Assembly (NCBI RefSeq): GCF_964340395.1
Contig: NC_135558.1
Location: 3,762,501 to 3,826,500, forward strand
DNA length: 64,000 bases
DNA from: Glandiceps talaboti
Lineage: Eukaryota; Hemichordata; Enteropneusta; Spengelidae
Direction: 5' to 3'
The notes under the pieces are model-generated. The model ran no database searches. It saw nothing but the letters and a program-made list of their open reading frames with translations, and was not told where the DNA came from. Shown one piece after another: positions 25,621-35,376 of the stretch; position 1 is the stretch's first letter; each line of letters opens with the position of its first letter. The translations under genes and the position numbers were made by a program.

Positions 25621-28600
25621 TGGGGGTGGGTATTGTGCGAGGAGGAAGAGTTATGTCCATTATAATGGATACACAATTATATTTACACCTTGAAGTTTGA
25701 TTAGGATTCAAATTTGGGTGTTAAATATAAAATTGTAACCCTGTGTCTGCTTTACTAAAACAACATTAGTTTGAATTATTTTCAAATCTGAATTACACAA
25801 TACTGATAAAAGATTTCAAACACATTGGGATAATACAACTTTGGTTTTACAATGAACTGTTTCTATATACAGTATATATAAAACAAAGACTGACTTACCT
25901 TGATTTTAAGATTTTCAAATTGGTTGGGCCTGTCACTTTTTATAAATGCTGTAAAATAAAACAAAACAAAATGATGGTGACTATTTAGTGATGAAAAGTG
26001 GATCTTACATTGATGTAAAATTGTAGAGTTTTGATGAATATACATAGGTCTGGGGGATTAGTAGCCAGCTTATATCCAGATATATGATTATGTTTTGCTG
26101 TCTGTGATAGCTACTTTCTTTTACAAGTCATTATCTGTCAACATCTACTGACAAATTTCACTGAAAATCAAAGCTCTTGCAGTCTTGCCAAACTTTGCCA
26201 TTGTAAGCTTGCTTCCGGTCTTTTTGAAATAATAACAAAATTAGGGGGTCCACCATCTTGTTTTTAAGGAAATCGACAAGATCCTATTTTCCCATTGAGT
26301 TAACACGATGGTAGTGGCAATATTGGATTCTAAACAAACTTATTTTGACTTCTGTTTCAATAATTTGCAGTGACCCCAGAATTTTTTCTTGAATTTAACT
26401 GATAATGGGTTGCAATTTTCTTGAACAAAGTAACAGCAAAGGTTTTATTAAACAGTTTATTACTAAAGCATATTTCAAATTAATTTGATGTAAACCTGTT
26501 ATGACATAAGTCGCATCTTTTGAGAGTATGATACTCAATTGTGTATCTATACTCACGATGTAACAAAATAAACACACATACTAAGCAAGCAGGTGACATA
26601 AAATGAAGTACAAATTTACCCTGGATTTGTGGATATCTGCCTATTTTTCAGCTACATACTTCAAGAACAGCAGCTTCATACTTCTGTAGTGAGTAGAGAA
26701 ATAGATCAAAGATGAATATGTAAATAAACATTAACATTATAGAATTGGATAGATAATTTGACATATTTGTAACTTTGTGAATATTGGCAGTAGTCGAAGA
26801 CTATTAGACCATTAGCCAGGGTAGACTTGCTCAAGTCTGTGGGCTTTTTTCATTATTTTATTTGAATAATTTTTTAAAACACAAGTGTGAATAATGATCT
26901 GAGCAAGTGATTCCAAAACAGTTAGGGATGAGTACAGCCCATGAGTATTAGTAATGGGGGGTGGGGGGGGGGGGGGTGGGGGGTGGGGGGGGGGGTTAAA
27001 AGTTGAAATTTTCCCATAAAAAAATAAAAATAAATAATAAACTCAAAATACTTATAAAACATGAGATTTAAAAAAGTCTCAAAGGGAAGGGTGCCAGTCT
27101 AAAACCAGGGATTCAATCCTGGGTTTTTGCATTAAGTGTTATCTTATCTGTCTAGCCACAAGTATTACATAGGATCAGGGCCATCTTTTCCTTTACAACT
27201 CTGCCACACAACTCTTTTTCACACCAAGATTTTAATCCTAATTCAAACCAGGTTTTTAATACCTGTGTGTCGCTGCCATGTTCTTCTTGTTGACAACATT
27301 GAAGACAGTTTTCTTGTAACTCTTTGAGTTCAAACTGTTGAAGTTCTTTACATGAACTACAGAATAGATTGGAGGAGAATCCTAACTCCTTGCATTGCTC
27401 TGATGTTAGCTCACAACTGCTGATGACAAAAATCTGTGGACAGAAAATAACAAACAGATTAAAAACCTGACATGTCATCTGACAGTTAGTAAACAAAACA
27501 AATAAAATTCAGATATTTTGACAATTGTGGCATGTTAGCACTTTTGATTTATGGGTGTGAACTTGGTTCTGTAACCTCAAAGTTTACTTTGACATATAAT
27601 ATATAAACTGGCCCTTATAGGTGAAGTTTTGAATGTATGCAAAGGTGAATTTTCTTACAGCCAAGAAACTTAGCTAGCTTGTTTCACAGTGTTGTTTTCC
27701 AGAACAAGCCAGTATGTTGTGTCTGATAGTCAAGTCTGGGATAATTTTCTAACAGCATATGTCTAACAGAAAGTATCATTACATTGTATACATGTGGCTA
27801 TACTACACCCATATTTTTTGAATGTTAAAATCAATCATTTTTAATGATGTCAAAATTATGACGTTTAGGATTTTAGCAACTCGTATCAGTTGTCATATAC
27901 TGGGATTCCATACACAAGATAGCTAGTATTTCACATTGAATCTTCATTAGTAAATTAGTAATCTTAAATCTCCAGAGTTCTTTCATGAACCTAACAAGTC
28001 TATATATATGATAAATTCCTATAGCAGAACTGGCCATAAAAGCAGAACTGATCCTAATTTGAATTACTGGGTACATCAAATATCAATACTCAATGTGAAT
28101 CAGATGCAGACCATACTAGCCCAAATTTGAATTGCATTGAATATCAATACTCAATGCGAATCAGATGCAGACCATATGGTAGTCTTGCTGCTAGATATTC
28201 GGGTTTCTTCCGATACGATAAGCAAACAAAGTTCGCAGTGAGTTTGATGAGTGTGTAGACGTTGTCATTCACACATTTCAGTTAAAGCATTGTGGTTATT
28301 TTTACAAGCCCCTCCTTAAGCTGAATATGCATGAAAAAATTAGCTATTGTCCTCTGTTTGTGCTTGTCATCAATGCGGTTCTCTGATTGGCAGTTATCTA
28401 TATCCCTGAAATGCAGAGATGACTTTTGCTAGACTTCGGATGTTCCATCCTCGATAGCGATGTTCAGTCGTGTGTCGTATTGTATCGGAAGAACATCCGA
28501 GGTCAAGCAGCTAGACTAACCATATGGTACTACTTTAAACATATGTTTTTATACCCAGCATTTGTAGTAAACACTATAAATATATATCAATTCATATGAT

Positions 28601-30142
28601 TTCCATTTTCTTAACACCTTCAGGTGGTCAGTAGGCAAACAAGAACAGCTGTTAACTTGTTTTGTTTGTCATTATGTAAAGTACTTTTAGTAGACTACAG
28701 TGCCTTGCACTATGTGTTTTCTCACTATATTTGAGAAAATAACAGCTCGCACAGTGGCAGTGAAGCTGTCGTGTAGTGGCTCAATGACTAGGACGCATGT
28801 GCGTGGTATATACTATGCGATAAAAAATTGGTGGTTCTCCCTGGGATGCATTGCGGCACAGTGACTATGCATGCGCCTTCCATATACTATGTGCATTTTC
28901 CACGCGCTACCGTACTGCGGTCGTCATATAGGCAACATAACATCGCCATGCTTTGCAATATTGTAACAGTAGGTCTGTTGGCACGATTATCGTAACATTG
29001 TAACGAGTATTGAGGCATCAATGTACCCCTAGAAATTATTACACTACTTGAAAGTTTGTCACACGGTACGCGATACGGACCACTGATGACATAGCGCAAT
29101 TGAATTTCCGGGTTGTGGAAGTGTGGTTTTGACATTTATATTGTCGATAATTGAATTTTTTTACATGTTCTAAAAAGAATAACTACTTTCCTATGTTTGT
29201 TGGTACAGTAACATTCCTAAATCATCGAGTTGAATTGAGAAATCACAATGTTCGGCAACATGTCAACAAAACATTTGTCCAAAGACCAACATTGGTGGAG
29301 GGTCTATGATAAGTTGGCTGATTGAAAATGAACAATATTAATCTAATGGCTATGATGTTTATTGAAACCAACAACGGCATAGAGTATTGACTTTCTTTAA
29401 AATGTTTTGTGACATATTGTGAGAGCCATTGTTAATTACTTCTCGTCCATGTCAGAAGATTAGATGTCATTCAATAAAATAAATTTTGATGGTCAACACC
29501 CCTCGAAAATGACCCAAATCAAGTGTACGAACCCTGGCCCAGGCAGCCGGTCACAAATGAATCTACCCTGTGCAAGCTTATGGGCTCGCCTAATTATGAT
29601 ATTACATACAAATATATAAAGGGTAAAGCTGTATAGAGTTTGTCAGGCAAGATGTCATTCCATGTTCGACAAATACATGTGTAGGGTTACAGCATGGAAT
29701 ACTGCCATGGTTATTACACTTTACAGTCAATTAATATTCAATGCCGTTTGTTTGTTTGTGATATACATGATGTAAAATCCTAGCAAATACACTGGTTAAT
29801 TCTACTAACACATAATAATAGTCGACACGCGACCGTGTTTATATTTACTGCCCTGGTGGCCGCGTTGAAACATATTCCATGTGTAGCCATTAGACCATTA
29901 ATGCATGTGACGTGGCTTTCCAGATGGGTAATGGACTTCCTGTTTAGCTAGCTGTGTGTGCATGCCTCGAATCTCAACGCCACATCGGTGGTATATATGA
30001 CAAAAAGTAGTTGTCAAAATCATGCAATCGGGTGTTCGGTACACTTCTGAAATCAACGATGATCGGCTAGAGTGAATTAACACAACACAACACTCACCAT
30101 CAACAGGAGAACTAACGATAGCAGACACGAAACGTCCACCAT
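25190..30142 (-). CDS. SELENOF: Selenoprotein F (Sep15), five exons, in-frame TGA = selenocysteine
   Basis: Minus-strand exons are 30142-30098, 27433-27263, 26683-26620, 25948-25899 and 25318-25190. They total 459 nt, or 152 residues including Sec plus TAA, without frameshift; human has 165 residues with a longer signal peptide. Residues 1 to about 22 form a hydrophobic signal sequence. The Cys-rich segment (about 23-70; six Cys as in [15 protein letters not shown] and CLQCC) is the known UGGT-binding part of the family. A thioredoxin-like domain follows, with redox motif Cys82-Ser83-Sec84 and the conserved KIGRYPQIQ and [12 protein letters not shown] segments. The family acts in ER glycoprotein folding control. 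TGA at 26650-26648 is read as Sec because reading frame and homology continue after it and a SECIS is present downstream. Vertebrate SELENOF has Gly between Cys and Sec; here it is Ser. Confidence 0.95.
25457..25619. repeat. (GT)n microsatellite in SELENOF intron 4
   Basis: About 163 bp of GT with a few C or G interruptions at 25544-25572. It is CA-rich on the transcribed SELENOF strand. Confidence 0.96.
25899..25948 (-). CDS. SELENOF: SELENOF exon 4
   Basis: This 50-nt exon (ttttacag acceptor, AAG|GTAAGT donor) encodes residues 94-110, [17 protein letters not shown]. It matches the human AFVRSDKPKLFRGLQIK segment. It enters in phase 1 and exits in phase 0. Confidence 0.93.
26620..26683 (-). 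CDS. SELENOF: SELENOF exon 3 with the selenocysteine TGA
   Basis: This 64-nt exon (ctacag acceptor, AGG|GTAAAT donor) reads [11 protein letters not shown], then TGA at 26650-26648, then KIGRYPQIQ. Ordinary gene finders would break the gene here. Flanking residues match the Sec region of SELENOF on both sides. Confidence 0.95.
26956..26995. repeat. Poly-G tract in SELENOF intron 2
   Basis: About 40 bp almost only G with single T interruptions. It has G-quadruplex potential on the plus strand; the SELENOF transcript would be C-rich. Confidence 0.9.
27263..27433 (-). CDS. SELENOF: SELENOF exon 2 (Cys-rich UGGT-binding segment)
   Basis: The acceptor is gtccacag and the donor CAG|GTATTA; 57 codons in phase 0. 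It holds residues 16-72, with the end of the signal peptide and six conserved cysteines. An open frame that runs past the donor is intron read-through. Confidence 0.94.
28056..28180. repeat. Tandem duplication, about 65 bp units
   Basis: ATTTGAATT and TATCAATACTCAATG, followed by GAATCAGATGCAGACCATA, occur twice (from 28056 and from 28123). The second copy runs into the MITE border. Confidence 0.75.
28171..28528. mobile_element. MITE with CCATATGG palindromic ends
   Basis: The left arm (28171-28218) and right arm (about 28480-28528) are imperfect inverted copies over about 47 bp. They end in ACCATATGGT and share GCTGCT and TTCTTCCGATAC blocks. It lies in SELENOF intron 1. No target duplication is evident. 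Confidence 0.65.
30098..30142 (-). CDS. SELENOF: SELENOF exon 1 coding part (signal peptide)
   Basis: This exon encodes [15 protein letters not shown] and ends at donor ATG|GTGAGT in phase 0. The start has A at -3 and G at +4. The sequence around the ATG (AAGATGG) also matches a YY1 core. Confidence 0.88.
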
Positions 30143-30149
30143 CTTGACT

Positions 30150-30167
30150 TGACCTCGGTGACCTCGG
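30150..30167 (-). promoter_or_regulatory. Direct repeat of AGGTCA half-sites upstream of SELENOF ATG
   Basis: TGACCTCGG occurs twice in a row. On the minus strand this gives AGGTCA-CCG-AGGTCA, a DR3 nuclear-receptor-type arrangement 8 nt before the start codon. Chance is possible. Confidence 0.3.
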
Positions 30168-30285
30168 TGTGTTTGTTGGTAGAAAGCGATTCTTTCGCCA
30201 ACGAATTATTGTTCCAAAATTATCCGGGAAAAAAATACATTTATAATCCGTGTCACATTTGATATGTTAGAATGATTGGTATTTG

Positions 30286-30408
30286 ATAGAATAGAATAGA
30301 ATAGAATATAATAGAATAGAATAGAAAAGAATAGAATAGAATAGAATAGAATAGAATAGAATAGAATAGAATAGAATAGATTACAATAGCATAGAATAGA
30401 ATAGAATA
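30286..30408. repeat. (AATAG)n microsatellite
   Basis: About 24 pentanucleotide units with rare variants, 144 bp upstream of the SELENOF start. Confidence 0.95.
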
Positions 30409-30444
30409 TTCAGGCAGACAGACAGCCAGTCAGATGAACCATTT

Positions 30445-30802
30445 GATGGATGGATGGACGGACGGACGGACGGACGGACGGATGGATGGATGGAGGGATG
30501 GATGGACGGACGGACGGACGGACGGACGGACGGATGGATGGGTGGGTGGGTGGATGGATGGGTGGATTGATGGATGGATGGATGGATGGATGGACGGACG
30601 GACGGACGGACGGATGGATGGATGGATGGATGGATGGACGGACGGACGGAGGGATGGACGGACGGACGGGTGGGTGGATGGGTGGGTGGGTGGATGGACG
30701 GACGGACGGATGGGTGGGTGGGTGGGTGGATGGATGGGTGGGTGGGTGGATGGATGGATGGGTGGGTGGATGGATGGGTGGGTGGATGGATGGATGGATG
30801 GA
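30445..30802. repeat. (GGAY/GGGT)n tetranucleotide array
   Basis: About 358 bp of GGAT, GGAC and GGGT units in alternating blocks. Because 4 is not a multiple of 3, all frames read as His/Pro/Ser or Asp/Gly/Trp repeats; those long open frames are not proteins. Confidence 0.96.
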
Positions 30803-31198
30803 GAAACATAATCATAATAATGCAATCTATACATTCTTTGTATTGTGTAATCACTGAGTTTACATGTAATGGACCTGAACATAAAAACAATATAGTAGTT
30901 TAATAAAGCAGAGTTTTGGCACTGGTCTTGGTATGTCCAAGTTGCAAAATCGTCAAGTCTCTTTCTTCTTCTTCTTCTTTTCAAATTGAAATAAAATAAA
31001 AATTGTGACTGCAAACTCTATAGTCACTCAGACAGGTTTAATCTATATTTACTAACATTTTATGCAATCAATTTGATAGGAGGTGAGTTCGATGGAGGTG
31101 AGTTACCCTAGTGGGGAATTTGCGTGTGTAGACAAGTTAGTTGAATCACACTGAATCTGAATCTGACGCCAACTTTATACTCGTCAGGAACTGTACTA

Positions 31199-31257
31199 AA
31201 ACAAACAAACAAACAAACAAATGCGCACACACACACGAACACACACACAAACAAACT

Positions 31258-31288
<31 letters not shown>

Positions 31289-31310
31289 GGACGGACAGAC
31301 AGACAGACAA
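31199..31310. repeat. (AAAC)n, (AC)n and (ACAG)n compound microsatellite
   Basis: AAAC units (31199-31219) are followed by AC-rich sequence and ACAG/ACGG units (31257-31310), ending just before the foldback element. Confidence 0.92.
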
Positions 31311-31334
31311 GCAAATAAAGAAATCAACATATAC

Positions 31335-31545
31335 AAACAAGCAAATATGCATGAGTAAGTGAAAATGCCATTTTAAACACATGAATAATTAATCTCTACA
31401 TGAATATACAGGCCTGTATACTATAATATTAAAATAATATTCTATATGTCTATATACTTATATGCCTATGTATAGATTAGTTATTCATGTGTTTAAGATG
31501 GCATTTTCTATGCATTTTAATTTATTCATGCATATTTGTTGTTTG
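31335..31545. mobile_element. Foldback element in the divergent promoter region
   Basis: The inner arms 31360-31396 and 31474-31510 are almost perfect inverted copies (GAAAATGCCATTTTAAACAC against its complement). The outer parts (AAATATGCATGA) extend the arms to about 60 bp with indels. The short AT-rich centre has no coding capacity. Confidence 0.75.
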
Positions 31546-32187
31546 TGCAATGTTTATTTATTTATTTATTTGTTTGTTTATTTCTAGCAGTGCTCCTGGG
31601 CTCTCTGCGGTTAAATCAGTAATGTAGTTAAGATAGTGTTGGTACTACAAGTCACGGTGAAATATGACATGTTCTGCCTAATAGAGGAATACTGCCCTGC
31701 TTTTATATGCTTATCGCTTGAAATGAAATTTTCCCCAAAGATGATTCCTTAGTTAGGGACAGATGTTGAAATTTTTTTTCTTCAAAAGTTAGATTGCTTC
31801 TAAGTTCTACAGCTTTGTATTATCATGTTATGAAAAATAACAGTATATACATACACACACACGTATGTGCAATATCTGTAGGATAGGATTCCCCCTTTCG
31901 TTTTATGAAAAACAGACTCTGATGAAAAATGAACAGTTGCATGCAGTGCATGACTTTTCAAAGTTTGCGGGTCGGATATGGACGAGAACCAATGCTTCAT
32001 TTTATATGTATTTGTTTTTACCGTTTTCGACATGAGTGACAAATATCATGTATGTCATATGTAACATCTCCTCCAGTTTTTATAGAGCAATCGAATAGGC
32101 GCACCATGAACTTGTCGCATTGAAGTGCAACACCAGATAAAACTTCGCAGTGAAATTGACGCCACTGACTCATATCTTCCATTGCAT

Positions 32188-32271
32188 CGCCCTCTAGTGG
32201 TATAAAAATAATGCGAAAGGGATATCCCCCTTACCCACAATGCCTTGAGGGAACGTATTTACAACTTCCTG
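32188..32271 (+). promoter_or_regulatory. HS2ST1: HS2ST1 core promoter candidate: CTCF-, TATA-, ZNF143- and ETS-like motifs
   Basis: CGCCCTCTAGTGG at 32188-32200 is the reverse complement of a full CTCF core. TATAAAA follows directly at 32201-32207. TACCCACAATGCCTTG at 32232-32247 fits the ZNF143/Staf consensus with one mismatch. ACTTCCT near 32265 is an ETS-type site. The ATG lies 195 nt after the ZNF143-like site. These are motif matches by eye, not proof of function. Confidence 0.5.
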
Positions 32272-32442
32272 GGTTGACTCTTGAGAGCGGAACGAATGAG
32301 TTCATCACAGCATGTGTCGGCTCCGCGAAAAACACACGGATATCACGAAAACATAGTTGTGAGCGAGATAATTGAGATGACCAATTGATTTTGGAACATT
32401 GTGTATTCTACGTCGTTATTTGTGAAGCGTAGGATGCTGTAA

Positions 32443-32572
32443 ATGGCGTTTTTACCGTACCGAGCAGTTATGCAGACCCGATATCAGTTGTTGATAGGGT
32501 TTTTGGTTCTCGGCACTCTCCTCTATTTGGAGACGCAAATACAGCGACTGGAGTTGTCGCTCACCAAACTTG
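32443..32572 (+). CDS. HS2ST1: HS2ST1 exon 1: heparan sulfate 2-O-sulfotransferase N-terminus (partial gene)
   Basis: The ATG has A at -3 and G at +4. The exon gives 43 codons plus one base before donor G|GTAAGT. Residues about 14-29 (YQLLIGFLVLGTLLYL) form a type II signal anchor. The following LETQIQRLELSLTKL aligns with the human LENQIQKLEESRSKL stem, and the split codon would complete as the human Glu. Human HS2ST1 exon 1 also ends at this point. The enzyme uses PAPS to sulfate the 2-O position of iduronate in heparan sulfate in the Golgi. The catalytic exons (PAPS-binding RVPKTAS) are not in the window. Identity rests on a short segment, strongly backed by the divergent SELENOF neighbour. 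Confidence 0.85.
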
Positions 32573-35098
32573 GTAAGTCGTTTCCCTTCTTTTTATTCAC
32601 TTTTCTGACTTTATGGGAGTGGTGATTGTCGGTTGTGGCGGAAATTCATTGAGGTAACGTTACGGGTTAAACGTACGACGCATATCCCCTGTCACTACTC
32701 ATTGTAACGTTTTAATGACTCGCGAACGGTTCCCCGAAGTTTACTCTGTCTCTTACCTTGTTTGTGCATACTCGCGTATATTTGCAAAGTGTTAGATATA
32801 GAATTCGTCTTTGTTGGGCCGGTATGTAGAGAGATCGTATTTTCCTCCTGACAAAGCAGAAAACACAACGTCCTTCTCGCAGACTTGAATGTGAAATTAT
32901 TAAATTGTTCGTGTTTCATATAATACCGTACATTACTCTACTACACTATTACTTACTAGCTCCGTCGTGCTTCATTTACGAAATGACTTATCCTTTGCAC
33001 TTCTCAAATGTACAAGTTTCCAACTTATCATTTATGAATCGGGTTGCAAACTCACTTAAAAAAAACTGTGAAACAGACGTCGCAAACTTGCTACCATCAC
33101 AAAGAAATCCGTTCCCTTTTATATATGAGTATCTGGGCGACTGATCGCAGCAATCTGCAAGTAACACGATTAACCAGTGCCATCGCTTTGCTGCATACAG
33201 TTAACGTTAATAAGAAGCTCGACATCGCCGCTGCTCAGAACACTGAACAAAACGTATTGTGAACTGCTCAAGTGGAAATTCCATGACTTGATCTTAAGGG
33301 ATAGCCATTTGCCTTTTTCTTGAGAGTTATGAAGTCTCTTTTTGATGAGTCAACTAAGGGTAATGGAGTTAGAGAGATCGGCACTGCGTAGTCTGAGAGA
33401 GTCGTAATTTTATTTTTGTCGGCAATCCAACCAGTGGAACTACTTCGTATCAGAGTTAATGACACATAACATACATACAGAAATTCTATGATGAGATTTT
33501 CAGTAAAAGAATCTCCATGTAAGATATTGCATCAAGAATTTCATTATACTAGTGTTTATATTGAAACGTTATTTCCAATTTAAACATGCTGCTTTCTGGT
33601 GCACCTTTTTTTGTGACAGCCAAATTATTGCAGGTTTGCATGAATTCAATCAACTAAGTGGCGATTTAGACATGTAATACATATGTATAGAGGTATACGG
33701 TGGATTCACTGGTGACAAAAGATCAGCCCTTGTTAATGCAAGTAGCTCAGATTATTTGCAAAAATTAGAATAAAAATATAAAATATGAAAATCAACTGTA
33801 GTTTGAAGGTTACAATGAAAGGAATAGAACAACCATGAATAGTGTGATTGGATTCATCCTCCCGAAAAAAAAAATGTAGTGCCTTCGACATGAGTCATGT
33901 GTGCAATGAGTTTGACATCGAGAGAAAAAAATGCCACGTTTTTTTGCTTTGGTGTAGTGTGTTGGCCCAAGGCTGTGGCTGTCTGTCTCTGCACATATGA
34001 AGCAGTGGCTGTAACAACATTTACAGAAAACTTCAAAAGCAAGCTCTTTTCATCACTGTCACCCTCCCAGGTATTGTTATACATTACCCATTGTTTTGCT
34101 ATTATGAAGGTCATTCCATTCCAGGGGGGAGGAGCAAAGAGAAGAAAAGCAACAATAGTAACATGCACACTAGCCACCCACAGTTTAAAAAAGTATTTGC
34201 ATTTTACTTACAGAACTATTGGCACCTTTAACAGCTATACTATAACATGTGTATAGGAAAACATACAAGACCATCACCATCTTCAGAACCTGTACTTCAT
34301 ATTACCAAACTCAGTACGTAAATCACAAAGAATTCCCTTTCACGAAATTGCTTATATTCAATCAAGCAGATATTTTCCAGGGTCATACGCCAGTGAGCTT
34401 TTCTGTTTTTTACCCCTAGGGAAAATTAGATGGGATAACATCAAAGAGACTTCCCGTCCAATACATGCATGTATTCCAGTGGTTCTCAGGGATGCACCCC
34501 GTTGACATAAAACGTTCATTTTCACATTTGAAATAATATTATCTTTTTAAAATGTAACTTTTGTGGACGCCTGTGGTGGGTTATGAAATTTTAATTTTAA
34601 TCATATTTTGACTTGTAGACATACCAATTAATTATATGTTAATACCCAGGAAAACTGTGTTGATGTTCATTCAAGTCTTCCCCTTTTTGCTTTTTTTAAA
34701 CTTTTTTTTTTAAAATCGAAAAACTGTCTTCCAAATGAATTAATTGGCTAGCAATGTTTATTATAAACTAATGAAACAGCTATTGCTTAACCATAACCTT
34801 CATATTTTCCGAAATGGTATTCATAGAATCATACTTCTTGATGCTGAAATTATACCATGGCATGTAACAACATACATGTATGTAACAACATATACTTCAC
34901 TAATACAGTATCCTGGTGCAGAGAACAGTAAATTCTTATTTCCTTGTTTTTTGCACAGCTCGAGTTATTTTTCAGTTTGGTAGATAATATATCATTATTA
35001 AGTTGTCCATGTGTAAATTTAGGGTTGGAAACTTGAGAGTAGCGTTGTTTATAATGTCTGATAATGATACTAGAGTTGATAATACAACAGTAGCAACT

Positions 35099-35376
35099 AA
35101 GGTTTCGGCTTAGTAAGATAGACAGAAACTAAAAACTTCACTAGTGACATGTTGATATAAGCTATTGAATGGCCTATGGTTTAAATTGTACACATGCAGT
35201 AGGGTGGTATTTCTGGTATCTGTTAAATGGCATTGTACATTTTGGGGATGTCCAGAGTTTATACTATCTTGATTACAGGGGATTGTATCTGCACAACAGA
35301 GGCACTGTTATCACACACTTGTGTAATCGAGTAACACACAGTTTTAGTTTGCATCTATTTTAGTAAGCCGAAACCT
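35099..35376. mobile_element. MITE with AAGGTTTCGGCTTA ends, copy 2 of the 20329 family
   Basis: The inverted ends of about 38 bp (35099-35136 and 35339-35376) differ at a few bases. The internal blocks match the 20329 copy. The open frame 35169-35363 lies inside and is not a gene. Confidence 0.8.

Larger units (their letters stand above)
27434..30097 (-). other. SELENOF: SELENOF intron 1 (2.7 kb)
   Basis: It contains a tandem duplication (28056-28180) and a palindrome-ended MITE (28171-28528). A relatively CpG-containing stretch near 28780-29120 is unexplained. No exon is seen. Confidence 0.75.
30143..32442. promoter_or_regulatory. Divergent SELENOF-HS2ST1 intergenic region
   Basis: This 2.3 kb interval separates two start codons pointing apart and must hold both promoters and 5' UTRs. 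It contains two long microsatellites (30286-30408, 30445-30802), ACAG/AAAC repeats and a foldback element (31335-31545). A motif cluster sits close to HS2ST1 (32188-32271). Confidence 0.7.

Noticed and set aside
25335-25711. Poly-Cys-Val and poly-His-Thr open frames
   Set aside because: They are readings of the GT microsatellite in SELENOF intron 4.
26648-26650. Interpreting the in-frame TGA as a nonsense mutation and SELENOF as a pseudogene
   Set aside because: The TGA sits at the Sec position of the family, the frame and splice sites continue, and a SECIS is present downstream.
27152-27262. Extended C-terminus of the 114-codon frame (VLKTWFELG...)
   Set aside because: It is intron sequence read past a good CAG|GTATTA donor; the true continuation is the exon at 26683-26620.
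30381-31014. Open frames of 109-194 codons with [10 protein letters not shown] or [11 protein letters not shown] repeats on both strands
   Set aside because: All are translations of the GGAY tetranucleotide array, which stays open in every frame because it lacks stop codons.
35169-35363. 64-codon plus-strand frame
   Set aside because: It lies wholly inside the MITE at 35099-35376 and overlaps its inverted end.
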